A DNA stretch of 64,000 bases from Verrucomicrobiota bacterium (GTDB lineage: Bacteria > Verrucomicrobiota > Verrucomicrobiia > Opitutales > Opitutaceae): the NCBI GenBank assembly GCA_019510185.1, contig JAEKKV010000016.1, forward strand, positions 1 through 64,000. Direction: 5' to 3'. Under the pieces are notes generated by a model, which was not told the DNA's origin, did no database searches, and saw nothing but the letters and a program-made list of their open reading frames with translations. Shown piece after piece: positions 27,090 through 37,893 of this stretch. Each line of letters starts with the position of its first letter. Positions within the stretch are counted from its first letter, which is position 1. The position numbers were made by a program, and so were the translations under genes.

Positions 27090-28034
27090 TTAGCCGCGCT
27101 TTTGCGCGATGAGCTGCTCGAGCTTCACGATGTCGGCGGAGAACAGGCGGATGCCTTCGGCGGTCTTCTCCGTGGCCATGGCGTCTTCGTTGAGGGCGAA
27201 GCGGAAGGCTTTCTCGTCGAAGGAAACCTTCGTGAGGTCGGCGGAGGCGGCCTTGGCCGGGTCGAGCTTGCGCGCGAGGGGGGCGGTGGAGGCCTTGAGT
27301 TCGGCGAGAAGCGGAGGAGCGATGGTGAGGAGATCGCAGCCGGCCAGCTCGATGATTTCGCCGGTGTTGCGGAAGGACGCACCCATGACCTCGGTCTTGT
27401 AGCCGAATTTTTTGTAGTAGGTGTAGATTTGGGTGACGGAGATCACGCCGGGATCGGCGGCGCCGACGAAATCCTTGCCGGTCGTTTTCTTGTGCCAGTC
27501 GAGGATGCGGCCGACGAAGGGCGAGATGAGGGTGATCCCGGCCTCGGCGCAGGCGACGGCCTGGGCAAAGGAGAAGAGGAGGGTCAGGTTGCAGTGGATA
27601 CCTTCCTTTTCGAGGATCTCGGCGGCCTTGATGCCTTCCCACGTCGAGGCGATCTTGATGAGGACGCGTTTGCGATCGATGCCGGCTTTTTCGTAGAGGC
27701 CGATGATCTCATGGGCCTTGGCTACGGTGGCGGCGGTGTCGAAGGAAAGGCGCGCGTCAACTTCGCTGGAGACGCGGCCGGGGACGATCTTGAGGATCTC
27801 GAGGCCGAAAACCACGAGGAGGCGGTCGATGATCTGGGGAAGGGAGGCGGAAGCGCCGGCGTCCTTGATGGCTTGGTCCACGAGCGGGGCGTAGGCGGGC
27901 ATCGCGGCCGCCTTCAGGATGAGCGACGGGTTGGTCGTCGCATCGCGGGGCGCGAATTCCTTCATGCTTACGAAGTCGCCGGTGTCGGCGACCACCGTGG
28001 TGAACTGCTTCAGCTGGTCGAGTTGGTTGGACAT
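27090..28034 (-). CDS. tal: transaldolase
   Basis: The protein has 314 residues from the ATG at 28034 ([10 protein letters not shown]). Diagnostic segments are [10 protein letters not shown], the Schiff-base Lys in [32 protein letters not shown] and [11 protein letters not shown]. This is the TalB-type (class I) enzyme, which exchanges a three-carbon unit between sedoheptulose-7-phosphate and glyceraldehyde-3-phosphate in the pentose phosphate pathway. A start 18 codons upstream lacks homologous sequence. It is transcribed away from a neighbouring nucleotidyltransferase on the same strand, with a 50-base gap. Confidence 0.96.
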   Translation of the reverse strand: MSNQLDQLKQFTTVVADTGDFVSMKEFAPRDATTNPSLILKAAAMPAYAPLVDQAIKDAGASASLPQIIDRLLVVFGLEILKIVPGRVSSEVDARLSFDTAATVAKAHEIIGLYEKAGIDRKRVLIKIASTWEGIKAAEILEKEGIHCNLTLLFSFAQAVACAEAGITLISPFVGRILDWHKKTTGKDFVGAADPGVISVTQIYTYYKKFGYKTEVMGASFRNTGEIIELAGCDLLTIAPPLLAELKASTAPLARKLDPAKAASADLTKVSFDEKAFRFALNEDAMATEKTAEGIRLFSADIVKLEQLIAQKRG

Positions 28035-28084
28035 AGGAACAAAAATTAAAAGAGGTCCCATCCGACCTGATCCCGGCGGCGTTG

Positions 28085-29488
28085 TCACGCCTTGTCCCTG
28101 CGCGATCTTTGCAAAAAATTACTCAACCAGATGAGCGCGGTTGCTTCGTCTTGGAAATCTCCATCGAGTTGCGCCTCGAAGGCGGTATCCAAGATTTCCC
28201 TGAAGCCGGGGCCGGCGGGCAGCCCGGCTGCGAGCAGATGCCGGCCCAGCAGAATGGGGCGCGGCGCGGTGTTTTCCAGGGCCAGGGCGAGGGAGCGTGC
28301 GCGCAGTTTGTCGATCAGCGCATGGGTTTCCGGAGAGTGCAGGGGAGGGCGGCCGAGGCTGTCGGCGGTCATCACGAGGCAAAGGTCGTCGATGGTCGCG
28401 GGCGCGAGCTTGCGGGCGAGCCGGCGGACGTGGGTGTCGCTAAAGTCGCCCGTGCCTCCGTGGTGCATCATGTGAAGGACGACCAGCGGTCGCACGCTTT
28501 CGGCAAAAGTGTGCGGCGCTCCGATCCGGCGCAAAAACGTTTCCGCCAACGGGCCGCCGGCGGATTCATGACCGGGGCTGACCCAGCGCAACCGCCCGCG
28601 TTTTTCGGCCTGATGCGTGGTCTGTGGTTTTCCAAGATCATGGGCCAGCACCGCAAAAAGCAGGACGCGGCGGCGTTCGGGAGAGGCTTCGCGCCAGGCG
28701 GGAAGATTGACCAAGGCATCGCAGCAATGCGCGGTGTGGGTGAACACATCGCCTTCCGGGTGCCACTCGGGATCTTGGGCGGTGCCGCGCAGGGCGGCGA
28801 TTTCGGGGAAATGCACCAGCCAACCGGTTTCCTCTAGCACGGCGAGTCCGCGCGAGGGCTTGGCGGCTTGGGCCGACCACTTGGCCCACTCCCCCCAGAT
28901 GCGTTCCACCGGGAGTTCGCCATAGGTGTTGAGCATGTTGCGGCACAGCTCGGCGGTTTCGGGTGCCAGGGAGAAATCGAAACGGGCCGCCAGCTGAAAC
29001 GCCCGCAGCACGCGCAACGGATCTTCCGTGAAGGCCGCGCTGGTATGGCGAAGGATGCGGGCATGGAGGTCGCGCTCTCCGCCATGGGGATCGAACAGTT
29101 CACCCGTGAAAGGGTCGCAGGTGATCGCGTTGACCGTGAAATCCCGTCGGGCCGCGGCTTCGGCGTCGCTCAAAGTGGGATCGGGCGACACTTTGAAACC
29201 GCGATGTCCGGCCCCGGTTTTGGATTCGCGCCGGGGGAGGCTGAAATCGTACTCAACCGTTCCCAGTCGTAATTTGATCACGCCGAAGCTCTGGCCGACT
29301 ACATCCGTCGCTCCAAACGGGACCAAGACCCGGTGCAGTTCGTCGAAGTCGACGCCCTGCACCTCGATGTCGAAATCCTTGGGCGTCAGGCCAAGAAGCC
29401 AGTCGCGGACGCACCCTCCGGCCAACCGTGGCCGACCGACGCGGCGCACCGCTCTGAGGACGGCGAGAAGATCATCGGGCAGATCCAT
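28085..29488 (-). CDS. cca: CCA-adding/poly(A) polymerase-type nucleotidyltransferase with HD domain
   Basis: The protein has 467 residues. The class II nucleotidyltransferase motif [12 protein letters not shown] and the metal-binding DFDIEV are at the start. [21 protein letters not shown] and [17 protein letters not shown] are tRNA-nucleotidyltransferase motifs. From about 235 an HD phosphohydrolase domain is present ([25 protein letters not shown]). The architecture fits a bifunctional CCA enzyme that repairs tRNA 3' ends. Poly(A) polymerase or A-adding activity cannot be excluded. Both nearby tRNA genes encode CCA, consistent with a repair role. Confidence 0.82.
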   Translation of the reverse strand: MDLPDDLLAVLRAVRRVGRPRLAGGCVRDWLLGLTPKDFDIEVQGVDFDELHRVLVPFGATDVVGQSFGVIKLRLGTVEYDFSLPRRESKTGAGHRGFKVSPDPTLSDAEAAARRDFTVNAITCDPFTGELFDPHGGERDLHARILRHTSAAFTEDPLRVLRAFQLAARFDFSLAPETAELCRNMLNTYGELPVERIWGEWAKWSAQAAKPSRGLAVLEETGWLVHFPEIAALRGTAQDPEWHPEGDVFTHTAHCCDALVNLPAWREASPERRRVLLFAVLAHDLGKPQTTHQAEKRGRLRWVSPGHESAGGPLAETFLRRIGAPHTFAESVRPLVVLHMMHHGGTGDFSDTHVRRLARKLAPATIDDLCLVMTADSLGRPPLHSPETHALIDKLRARSLALALENTAPRPILLGRHLLAAGLPAGPGFREILDTAFEAQLDGDFQDEATALIWLSNFLQRSRRDKA

Positions 29489-29491
29489 GGG

Positions 29492-29884
29492 TTATGCCAC
29501 GCCTGAGGGAGACTTGAAGCCGCCTACGATAACGCAGCCCCAACCCGCCAGCAAGAAGCCCCCGCCCAGCGGTGTCACCGGCCCGAGCCAATGCGGACCA
29601 CCCAGCGCCAGCAGATAAAGCGAACCGGAGAACAAGACGATGCCGAGCAACCAGCATCCGCAGGCCCGCGCGGGCCATTTGCCCTCAACGGTCAACCGGC
29701 CCGGTGCATTCAGGCTGACGGTCAATGCGGCCACGGCATGAACAAGCTGATAGAGCACAGCTGTTTCCCAAATGGCAGCGGGGCCTGAAACTGCGAGGGT
29801 CGCCTTCAGGGCGTGCGCGCCGAACGCACCGAGCGCGACCCCGGTGAAGCCTGCCAGCCCGGAGAAAAACAGCCATTTTTTCAT
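29492..29884 (-). CDS. DUF423 small membrane protein
   Basis: The protein has 130 residues from the ATG at 29884 and four predicted helices. FTGVALGAFGAHALKATL, WETAVLYQLVHAVAAL and VTPLGGGFLLAGW are the DUF423 signature segments. Function unknown. Its stop lies three bases from the start of the cca gene, so the two are co-transcribed. Confidence 0.88.
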   Translation of the reverse strand: MKKWLFFSGLAGFTGVALGAFGAHALKATLAVSGPAAIWETAVLYQLVHAVAALTVSLNAPGRLTVEGKWPARACGCWLLGIVLFSGSLYLLALGGPHWLGPVTPLGGGFLLAGWGCVIVGGFKSPSGVA

Positions 29885-30074
29885 GGTGGGGAGACGTTTA
29901 GTGGAATTTGCGGGGAACACCACCGGCTTTTAGGGGACTGCGTCAGGCCGGCATGCGGAGAGTCCGCTGGGTTACATTTGAGTAAAGACTTGAAGTTTAT
30001 TCAGTAATTCTTTGCATACCGGCACGCCGATTCAATCGGCGGACCTCAGAAACTACAGAACTACAAGAACTACC

Positions 30075-30815
30075 ATGAAAAAGATCGCCCTCACCCTCGC
30101 CGTCTTCGCGGCAGGTTACTCCGCTCAAGCGGCTGACGCTACCGTTGCCGCTCCGAAGCCCGCCTACACCGTCACCACCGATTTCACGTATGCCAGCGAA
30201 TACGTGTTCCGTGGCCAGAAGCAGAGCAACTCCACCTTCCAAGCTTCGGCTGAAGTCGGTTACACCAACTTCTACGCCGGCGTCTGGACGAACCAGCCCC
30301 TCCGTAACGAAGCCAACGAAGTCGACCTCTATCTCGGCTACAGCTTCCCTCTCCAGAATGACTGGAAGATCGATGCTGGCGTGACCTCCTACAACTATGC
30401 CGAAGGCACGACCCTCGCCGGCAAGAGCGGCCTGTCCACCTACGAGACCTACGTCGGTCTCACCGGCGGCAGCATCTCTGGCTTCACCCCTTCCGTCTAC
30501 GGCTACTATGACTGGAAGCTCGACAACTACACCCTTCAGGCCTCCGTCGGCTACAGCCTCCCCGTGAAGCAGATCGGCACCTCGCTCGATTTCGCCGTCA
30601 CCTATGGCTACAGCGCCAACACCGGCCGTTATTTCACGAACAAGGCTCCTGGCTCCTACTGGGGCGCCGGCGTGACCGTTCCCTACAAGCTCGCTCCCAA
30701 CGCCACCCTCACCGGCGGCCTGCAGTATGCCGGCAACGACGAAGACACCACGGCGGCTGGCTTCGGCGAACACTACAAGCTGTACTACACGATCGGCCTG
30801 ACCCTCGGCTTCTAA
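30075..30815 (+). CDS. TorF-family outer-membrane porin-like protein
   Basis: The protein has 246 residues from the ATG at 30075, with a signal peptide ending at AQAAD. The mature part alternates hydrophobic and polar residues in amphipathic beta strands (VTTDFTYASEYVFRGQKQS, ASAEVGYTNFYAGVWTN) and ends in a C-terminal Phe (LTLGF), as outer-membrane barrels do. DFTYASEYVFRG is the hallmark start of TorF-type putative porins (TIGR02001). Codon use is more T/C-ending than in neighbours (GCT, ACC, TAC), which suggests high expression. It has its own strong terminator. Confidence 0.85.
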   Translation: MKKIALTLAVFAAGYSAQAADATVAAPKPAYTVTTDFTYASEYVFRGQKQSNSTFQASAEVGYTNFYAGVWTNQPLRNEANEVDLYLGYSFPLQNDWKIDAGVTSYNYAEGTTLAGKSGLSTYETYVGLTGGSISGFTPSVYGYYDWKLDNYTLQASVGYSLPVKQIGTSLDFAVTYGYSANTGRYFTNKAPGSYWGAGVTVPYKLAPNATLTGGLQYAGNDEDTTAAGFGEHYKLYYTIGLTLGF

Positions 30816-30848
30816 GCTGAGTTCAGCCGCCCTCGTCTGGCAGCCTTC

Positions 30849-30887
30849 AACCCGTCTCCGCTTCACCGCGGGGCCGGGTTTTTTATT
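30849..30887 (+). terminator. intrinsic terminator of the porin gene
   Basis: The stem pairs AACCCGTCTCCGC with GCGGGGCCGGGTT (one mismatch and one G-T pair) around TTCACC, followed by TTTTTT. It begins 33 bases after the porin stop. Confidence 0.8.
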
Positions 30888-30905
30888 CACAAAGCAAAAC
30901 AGGGG

Positions 30906-30934
30906 TTGACAGCCCTCCTTCAAGCCCTAGCAAT
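30906..30934 (+). promoter_or_regulatory. sigma-70-type promoter for rplM-rpsI
   Basis: A consensus -35 box TTGACA (30906-30911) is followed after 16-17 bases by TAGCAAT (30928-30934) as the -10 element. Transcription would start near 30941, about nine bases before the rplM ATG, giving a near-leaderless mRNA. It sits just after the porin terminator. Confidence 0.6.
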
Positions 30935-30949
30935 TCGACCCCTTTTCCC

Positions 30950-31378
30950 ATGAAAACGTTCCTCGCCAAAAAAGAGACCGTGCAACCCAAGTGGCATCTT
31001 ATCGATGCCGAGGGCGTGGTCCTTGGCCGTCTCGCAGTCAAAGCCGCCAACCTGATCCGCGGCCGTCACAAAGCTTCCTACACCCCCAGCGTCGATACCG
31101 GTGACTTCGTTGTCATCATCAACGCCGAGAAGGTCGTCCTCACCGGCAAGAAGGAAGAGCAGAACAAGTTCATGTTCTTCTCCGGTTTCGTCGGTGGCGA
31201 GAGCTACAAGACGATGGAGCAGATGCGCAAAAAGAACCCTGCGTTCATCATCGAGCACGCCGTCAAAGGCATGCTGCCCAAGAATCGCATCGCCCGCACC
31301 ATGCTGACCAAGCTCCGCGTGTTTGCCGGCCCGACCCACACCCACGAGGCGCAAAGCCCCGTCAAGACCTCCGTCTGA
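30950..31378 (+). CDS. rplM: 50S ribosomal protein L13
   Basis: The protein has 142 residues, full length. WHLIDAEGVVLGRLAVKAAN, VDTGDFVVIINAEKVVLTGK and AVKGMLPKNRIARTMLTKLR are L13-defining segments. The C-terminus ends in HEAQSPVKTSV. L13 is an early 50S assembly protein. It is paired with rpsI five bases downstream, the conserved bacterial order. The leader CGACCCCTTTTCCC is pyrimidine-rich with no Shine-Dalgarno sequence. Confidence 0.98.
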   Translation: MKTFLAKKETVQPKWHLIDAEGVVLGRLAVKAANLIRGRHKASYTPSVDTGDFVVIINAEKVVLTGKKEEQNKFMFFSGFVGGESYKTMEQMRKKNPAFIIEHAVKGMLPKNRIARTMLTKLRVFAGPTHTHEAQSPVKTSV

Positions 31379-31383
31379 TTACC

Positions 31384-31782
31384 ATGAGCGTCGAAAAAGT
31401 CATTTTCCTCGGCACCGGCCGCCGCAAGTCCTCCACCGCCCGCATCCGCCTCTCTGAAGGCACGGGCAAGCTCGTTGCCAACGGCAGCGACTTCGAGAGC
31501 TACTTCACGCACGAGAATTTCGCCAAGCAGGCCTACCGGCCCCTCCTCACGGTTGAGCTGCGCGAAAAGATCGATGTCGAAGCCAATGTTTCCGGCGGCG
31601 GCGTCGCCGGCCAGGCCGGTGCGGTTGCCCACGGCATCGCCCGCGCCCTCCAGAAGCTGAATCCCGAACTCCGCGCGGCCCTTAAAAAGGCCGGTCACCT
31701 CAAGCGTGACCCCCGCGAGAAGGAACGCAAAAAGCCCGGCCAGCCCGGCGCCCGCAAGCGCTTCCAGTTCTCCAAGCGCTAA
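31384..31782 (+). CDS. rpsI: 30S ribosomal protein S9
   Basis: The protein has 132 residues. GTGRRKSSTARIRL at the start, VSGGGVAGQAGAVAHGIARAL in the centre (parts: VSGGGVAGQAG, AVAHGIARAL) and the basic tail ending RKRFQFSKR, which reaches the P-site tRNA, identify S9. It shares an operon with rplM and ends at a strong terminator. Confidence 0.98.
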   Translation: MSVEKVIFLGTGRRKSSTARIRLSEGTGKLVANGSDFESYFTHENFAKQAYRPLLTVELREKIDVEANVSGGGVAGQAGAVAHGIARALQKLNPELRAALKKAGHLKRDPREKERKKPGQPGARKRFQFSKR

Positions 31783-31806
31783 GCTGTCAGGAACGTTTTT
31801 CAAAAC

Positions 31807-31836
31807 AAAGCCGCCCTTCGCGAGAGGGCGGCTTTT
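31807..31836 (+). terminator. intrinsic terminator of rplM-rpsI
   Basis: The stem AAAGCCGCCCT / AGGGCGGCTTT flanks a short loop (TCGCGAG) and ends in TTTTT. It lies 24 bases after the rpsI stop. Confidence 0.85.
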
Positions 31837-31838
31837 TC

Positions 31839-31922
31839 GTGTCCCTTTTAAAGTAGACGCGGCGTCCCGCCGCGTTTCAGAGAGGAAAATGCGGCAAGAT
31901 GCCGCATCTACTTTGAGGACAC
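31839..31922. repeat. REP-like double-hairpin palindromic element
   Basis: The arms AAAGTAGA (31850-31857) and TCTACTTT (31907-31914) are perfectly complementary, with a further GTGTCC / GGACAC pair outside. Inside are two hairpins: CGCGGCG-TCC-CGCCGCG (31858-31874) and TGCGGCA-AGA-TGCCGCA (31890-31906). The structure is a three-way junction abutting the argJ stop. It resembles dispersed palindromic (REP/BIME-like) units; only one copy is present in this window. Confidence 0.6.
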
Positions 31923-33239
31923 TCAGCTCCGGTAATCGGCGTTTTCGCTCACGTATTCGTGAGTGAGATCGCCGCCGAAAACCACGGCGCCGGCGTCTCC
32001 ACTGCCGAGGATGACTTCGATTTCCACGCAGCGTTCATGCGGCGGAAAATCGATTGGCGCGGTGAACACGCCGTCGGCGCCCGGCTTGCTGGCGTAGAGC
32101 TCCGCGCCTTTCAGGTGCACGACGAGCGCGTTTTCCTTTTCCGGATTCAACTGAAACGCGCCGTTCGCGAAAATCTCGATGCCGCCGATGCTCGCGCGGA
32201 GTTTCGAGAGATCGGCGTCCGGCGCGTGCGCGCCCACGTGTTTGCCGATCGCCTGCACGAGGCGGCCGACGTTGGGATCGTTGCCGGCGACCGCGCATTT
32301 GAAAAGCGGGGCGTTGACGATCGCTTTGCCGAGCGCGCAGGCGAGTTCCGGACTCGCGGCATTCTTGACCTGCACACGAATGACATGGCGCACGCCTTCG
32401 CCGTTGCGCACCACGTCCTCGGCGAGATCACGGCACACTTGGGTGAGGATCTGTTCAAACGCCGCCAGGTCCGTACACGGCACCCGGCCGGAGGAAACGA
32501 GCACGACCGTGTCCGACGTGCTGGTGTCGCTGTCTACGCTGATGCGGTTGAACGACGCGTCCACCGCGCGTTTCAGGGTCGTCCGCAGTCCGTCACGCGG
32601 AATGGCGAGGTCGGTCAGAATGTAAACGAGCATCGTCGCCATGTTTGGCTCGATCATGCCCGCGCCCTTGGCGATGCCCACGATGCGGCCCTGGCCGAGC
32701 GCGGCGCCGCGAACCTTGGGATAAAGATCGGTTGTCACGATGCCCTCGGCGGCGGGGAGCACCGAGCCGGCGGCGAGCGACCCGGTCGCCTGCGGCAGAC
32801 CGGCGATGATCGCGTCGACCGGCAGGCCCCAGCCGATCACGCCGGTGGAGCTCGGCAACACCGCGGTGGCGGGAAGCCCGAGCAGGCGGGCGGTCTCGGC
32901 GCAGATGCGTTCGGCGGCATCGACGCCGCCGGGGGCGCACACATTGGAGATTTTGTTGTTAACGATGATCGCCCCGAGCGCCGGCTCGTCCAAGCGGCGG
33001 CGGCCGACGATCACGGGGGCGCCGGGAAAGGCGTTTTTCGTGAACATCGCGGCGAAATCCGCCGTCGGGCGGTCGAGCGCGATGAGCGTGAGCGTCATCT
33101 TTGCCGGCTTGGGCGCCTCCTTGGGCAGAAAATCGAAGCGCGTCGTGCCGACGCGAAAGCCGAGCGGAAGCGCGGCCTGGGTGGCGAGCCAAGCGCGGTG
33201 TTCCGCGCGGGAGGAAAACGTAAGAGCGGTGCTGGGCAC
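31923..33239 (-). CDS. argJ: bifunctional glutamate N-acetyltransferase/amino-acid acetyltransferase ArgJ
   Basis: The protein has 438 residues, starting with GTG at 33239. [14 protein letters not shown] contains the autocleavage site before the catalytic Thr. [31 protein letters not shown] and [14 protein letters not shown] are ArgJ motifs. The enzyme transfers acetyl from N-acetylornithine to glutamate, giving the cyclic arginine pathway. It is divergent from argB. The C-terminal [11 protein letters not shown] follows the usual SEYSEYNADYRS-like ending. Confidence 0.94.
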   Translation of the reverse strand: MPSTALTFSSRAEHRAWLATQAALPLGFRVGTTRFDFLPKEAPKPAKMTLTLIALDRPTADFAAMFTKNAFPGAPVIVGRRRLDEPALGAIIVNNKISNVCAPGGVDAAERICAETARLLGLPATAVLPSSTGVIGWGLPVDAIIAGLPQATGSLAAGSVLPAAEGIVTTDLYPKVRGAALGQGRIVGIAKGAGMIEPNMATMLVYILTDLAIPRDGLRTTLKRAVDASFNRISVDSDTSTSDTVVLVSSGRVPCTDLAAFEQILTQVCRDLAEDVVRNGEGVRHVIRVQVKNAASPELACALGKAIVNAPLFKCAVAGNDPNVGRLVQAIGKHVGAHAPDADLSKLRASIGGIEIFANGAFQLNPEKENALVVHLKGAELYASKPGADGVFTAPIDFPPHERCVEIEVILGSGDAGAVVFGGDLTHEYVSENADYRS

Positions 33240-33386
33240 ACGTTCACAAGTGCCGGAGCGTCGCGCGGAGTGAAGCCGATTCTTCGCGCGCGGCTCGGCG
33301 GTTGTGTGAATTTGCCACCGGCGCGTGAAATAAGGATGGAAATGCGGGGGCCGCGTGATTTACCCCTAGTGACCCAATATCGCCTA

Positions 33387-34271
33387 GTGAACGTCACAGA
33401 AATCACCACCAAGGCCAAGGTGCTCCTGGAAGCCCTGCCTTACATTCAAGATTTTCGCGGTTCGACTTTCGTCGTGAAATACGGCGGAAGCTTCATGGAT
33501 GATCCCGACCCCGCCGTGCGCAACCGTGTTGCCTACGACATCGCGTTCCTCGCCGCCGTCGGCATTAACGTCGTCGTCGTTCACGGCGGCGGCAAGGCCA
33601 TCACCAAGGCCATGGAGTCATCCGGCTTGAAGTCGCAATTCGCTCCGAACGGCATGCGCATCACCGACGCCGCCACGGTTGAGATCGTCAAGAAGACGCT
33701 CGACGAAATCGTCAACAAGGACGTGTGCGACGCCATCGCCCTCGCCAACGCGAAGCCGAAGGGTCTCCCCGGCGACAGCGTGCTCGTCTGCGAGAAACTC
33801 CTTGTCGACGACAACGGCGACCCGGTCGATCTCGGCTATGTGGGCGAAGTCACCGAGGTGAAGGTGAAGCTTATCAAAAAGGAAATCGCCGACGGTTACG
33901 TGCCGGTGATCTCGCCGGTGGCCGAGGGGTTCGACGGCAAGCCTTACAACGTCAACGCCGACCTCGTCGCCGGCCGCGTGGCCAGCGCCCTCCGCGCCCG
34001 CCGGTTGGTTTACATGAGCGACGTCCCCGGCCTGCTCGCGAATCCGCCCGCCGCCGAGTCCCTTATTTCCACGCTCAAGGTTTCCCAAGTCGATGACCTC
34101 AAGAAAAAGGGCGTTATCGACAAGGGCATGCGTCCGAAAGTCATGAGTGCCGTCCGCGCCTTGCAAGAGGGCGTGCAGCGGGTCCACTTCATCGATGGCC
34201 GCCTGCCGCATTCGCTGCTGCTGGAGATTTTCACCGACACGGGTATCGGCACGGAAATCGTGCACGGTTGA
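33387..34271 (+). CDS. argB: acetylglutamate kinase
   Basis: The protein has 294 residues if the GTG at 33387 is used. In-frame alternatives are GTG 33369, ATG 33342 and ATG 33336; the shortest is chosen because homologues begin shortly before [52 protein letters not shown] and MSDVPGLL are nucleotide- and substrate-binding segments. The enzyme phosphorylates N-acetylglutamate, usually the feedback-controlled step when arginine-sensitive. The start region is the uncertain part. It is followed two bases later by argD. Confidence 0.92.
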   Translation: MNVTEITTKAKVLLEALPYIQDFRGSTFVVKYGGSFMDDPDPAVRNRVAYDIAFLAAVGINVVVVHGGGKAITKAMESSGLKSQFAPNGMRITDAATVEIVKKTLDEIVNKDVCDAIALANAKPKGLPGDSVLVCEKLLVDDNGDPVDLGYVGEVTEVKVKLIKKEIADGYVPVISPVAEGFDGKPYNVNADLVAGRVASALRARRLVYMSDVPGLLANPPAAESLISTLKVSQVDDLKKKGVIDKGMRPKVMSAVRALQEGVQRVHFIDGRLPHSLLLEIFTDTGIGTEIVHG

Positions 34272-34273
34272 AC

Positions 34274-35494
34274 ATGAGCCAGCCCGAGATCACCCGCGCC
34301 AGCACGGCCGATTTGTACGACGCGCATGTGCTGAAAAACTACGGACGCCCCGCGCTTACGTTGGTGCGGGGCCGCGGCTCGCTCGTCTGGGACGACCAGG
34401 GGCGGCAGTTTCTCGATTTCACCTCGGGTATCGCGGTGAGCGCGCTCGGCCACTGTCATCCGCATTGGGTTGCCGCGGTGCAGCGTCAGGCGGGCGAGCT
34501 CATTCACACCAGCAATCTGTTTCGCAATCCCAACCAGGGGGAGCTTGCGCGCCGTTTGGTCGGCCAGGCGGGTCCCGGCCGGGTTTTCTTTTGCAACAGC
34601 GGGGCCGAGGCCAACGAGGGCCTGCTCAAGCTCGCGCGCCTGCACGGGATGAAAAAGGCCGGTGGCGAAGAGGGTAAAATTTACAAGGTGATCTGCGCGA
34701 AGAGCGCGTTCCATGGTCGCACGTTCGGCGGCATGAGCGCCACGCCGCAGGAGAAAATCCAAAAGGGCTTCCGCCCGCTCGTGCCGGGGTTCGCGTTTGG
34801 CGAACTCAACAACCTGGCCTCGTTCGAGGCGTTGGTGGACGACCAGACGGCGGCGATTTTTGTCGAAACGATCCAAGGCGAGGGCGGCGTGAATCCAGCC
34901 ACGCCGGAGTTTTTGCTCGGCCTGCGGGACTTGTGCAACCGTCGCGATCTGCTCCTCATGCTCGACGAGGTGCAGTGCGGCGTCGGCCGCACGGGAAAGT
35001 TTTTTGCCTACGACCACGCCGGAATCCGCCCCGATGCGATCGGCATGGCCAAGGGACTCGGCGGCGGTTTCCCCATCGGCGCGATCTGGGTGGGTGAAAA
35101 GGCGGCCGATCTTTTCCAACCGGGCATGCACGGCACCACGTTTGGCGGCACGCCACTCGCGTGCGCCGCGGCGCTCGCCGTGCTCGATGTGATCGAAAAG
35201 GAGCGCCTGCTGGAGAAAGTGACAGTCAACAGTGTGCCGTGGATCGCCTCGCTCCGGGCACTCGCCAACGACTTTCCCTCGCAGGTGCTGGGCGTACGGG
35301 GCTGCGGATTCATGGTGGGCCTCCAGCTGGTGAATGATCCTGCGCCCACGATCGGCGCATTGCGCGAAGCGGGTCTGTTGGCGCCTGCGGCCGGTGGCAA
35401 CGTCATCCGTCTCCTGCCCCCGCTCACGGCCACGCCCGAAGAGCTCGCGCGGTCGGTGGAGATCATCCGGGCGGTTCTCGTCGCCCAATCATAA
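34274..35494 (+). CDS. argD: acetylornithine aminotransferase
   Basis: The protein has 406 residues from the ATG at 34274. VWDDQGRQFLDFTSGIAVSALGH, FFCNSGAEANE (PLP phosphate site), LLMLDEVQCGVGRTGKFFA and the Schiff-base Lys in IGMAKGLGGGFPIGA are class III aminotransferase hallmarks (long segments shown in parts). It makes N-acetylornithine and may also serve lysine synthesis. It directly follows argB and precedes argF. Confidence 0.93.
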   Translation: MSQPEITRASTADLYDAHVLKNYGRPALTLVRGRGSLVWDDQGRQFLDFTSGIAVSALGHCHPHWVAAVQRQAGELIHTSNLFRNPNQGELARRLVGQAGPGRVFFCNSGAEANEGLLKLARLHGMKKAGGEEGKIYKVICAKSAFHGRTFGGMSATPQEKIQKGFRPLVPGFAFGELNNLASFEALVDDQTAAIFVETIQGEGGVNPATPEFLLGLRDLCNRRDLLLMLDEVQCGVGRTGKFFAYDHAGIRPDAIGMAKGLGGGFPIGAIWVGEKAADLFQPGMHGTTFGGTPLACAAALAVLDVIEKERLLEKVTVNSVPWIASLRALANDFPSQVLGVRGCGFMVGLQLVNDPAPTIGALREAGLLAPAAGGNVIRLLPPLTATPEELARSVEIIRAVLVAQS

Positions 35495-35563
35495 CATTCC
35501 GGTGCGTATTTTGCTCTCGTAGGGGGGCGGTCGAAGCCTTAGGCATGGCCGCTTCATTTTTCC

Positions 35564-36511
35564 ATGAAGCACTTCCTCAAAGAAACGGACTTCAAGCCGC
35601 ATGAAGTGGCCGAAGTTTTCGCGCTGGCCCGGGACCTCAAGCAAAAGCGCGGACGGCACACGCCGCCGGTGCTTCAGCAGCAGACGTGGGCGCTCATTTT
35701 CTCGAAGTCCAGCACCCGCACGCGCGTTTCCTTCGAGGTCGGTGTCCACGAGTTGGGCGGCAATCCGCTTTTCCTCAATAAAAACGACATCCAGCTCGGC
35801 CGGGGCGAATCCGTCGAGGACACCGCGCGCGTGCTGTCCCGTTTCGTGCACGGCCTGATCGTGCGCACCTACGACCACGGCGAAGTCGAGCGGCTTGCCG
35901 CCTCCGGCACCATTCCGGTGATCAATGCGCTCACGGATTTCCTGCATCCCTGCCAGATCTACACCGATGCGTTCACCATGGCCGAGCGTTGGGCGCCCAA
36001 GGGTGGCGAGCTGCTGGCCTCGCTGAAGGGTCGCAAGATCGCGTTCCTTGGCGATACCGCCTGCAACATGGCGAACTCGTGGATCCTCGGCGCGAATCTC
36101 TTTGGCATGAAGATCTCGCTCGCCGGCCCCAAGGGCTTCGAGCCTTCCGCCGAGTTCAACGCGCTTCTCGCGAAGGAGGGCTACGCCGGCGGCTATCAGT
36201 TCACGACCGACCCGTTCGAGGCGGTGAAGGACGCCGATGTGGTTTACACCGACGTATGGGTCAGCATGGGCAAGGAGGAGGAGACGAAGCAGCGCATCGC
36301 GCAGATGGCGCCCTATTCCGTCACCGCCCCGCTTTTTGCCGCCGCCAAGCCGGACGCGCTCTTCATGCACTGCCTGCCGGCCCATCCCGGCGAAGAAGTG
36401 AGCCAGGAAGTTTTGGATAATCCACGTTCCATCATCTTCGACCAGGCGGAGAACCGCCTGCACGTGCAGAAGGCCATCATGGCCATGCTCGCCCAGCAGC
36501 CCCGCGCCTGA
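35564..36511 (+). CDS. argF: ornithine carbamoyltransferase
   Basis: The protein has 315 residues. FSKSSTRTRVSFEVG binds carbamoyl phosphate, LTDFLHPCQIYTD and MHCLPAHPGEEVS (with the catalytic Cys) bind ornithine. It produces citrulline from ornithine and carbamoyl phosphate, the latter supplied by CarB encoded 11 kb downstream. The leader CGCTTCATTTTTCC is identical to that before argG. Confidence 0.95.
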   Translation: MKHFLKETDFKPHEVAEVFALARDLKQKRGRHTPPVLQQQTWALIFSKSSTRTRVSFEVGVHELGGNPLFLNKNDIQLGRGESVEDTARVLSRFVHGLIVRTYDHGEVERLAASGTIPVINALTDFLHPCQIYTDAFTMAERWAPKGGELLASLKGRKIAFLGDTACNMANSWILGANLFGMKISLAGPKGFEPSAEFNALLAKEGYAGGYQFTTDPFEAVKDADVVYTDVWVSMGKEEETKQRIAQMAPYSVTAPLFAAAKPDALFMHCLPAHPGEEVSQEVLDNPRSIIFDQAENRLHVQKAIMAMLAQQPRA

Positions 36512-36532
36512 TTTCGCTTCATTTTTCCATCT

Positions 36533-37759
<1,227 letters not shown>

Positions 37760-37779
37760 TCCCGTTGGCTTTCCGCAAG

Positions 37780-37809
37780 GGCGCGTCCTTTTCCGGACGC
37801 GCCTTTTTT
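37780..37809 (+). terminator. intrinsic terminator of the arginine gene cluster
   Basis: The stem GGCGCGTCC (37780-37788) pairs with GGACGCGCC (37795-37803) around TTTTCC and is followed by TTTTTT. It lies 20 bases after the argG stop. Confidence 0.9.
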
Positions 37810-37848
37810 ATGGCCAGCCATGGCGTTTCTGAAGCGGTTAAAAACAAC

Positions 37849-37893
37849 GTTATCTGTTTGAGGTTATCTGGTTGAGTCTTATCCGGATAAAAT
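37849..37893 (+). promoter_or_regulatory. candidate mla promoter with tandem 14-mers and a palindrome
   Basis: Two adjacent 14-base copies, GTTATCTGTTTGAG (37849-37862) and GTTATCTGGTTGAG (37863-37876), differ at one base. They are followed by the perfect palindrome TTATCCGGATAA (37879-37890) and a -10-like TAAAAT (37888-37893). The -35 region (TTATCT near 37864) is weak and overlaps the second repeat, as at activator-dependent promoters. The predicted start near 37900 favours the ATG at 37907 over the TTG at 37895 for mlaE. Confidence 0.5.

Noticed and set aside
25757..27112. 451-codon open frame on the plus strand opposite the GH20 gene
   Set aside because: High-GC antisense frame; repetitive Gly/Glu/Val composition, no family match, and the opposite strand has a clear enzyme.
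31959..33386. N-terminal extension of argB through the antisense of argJ
   Set aside because: The extension is the reverse of argJ codons; argB homology begins only near 33400.
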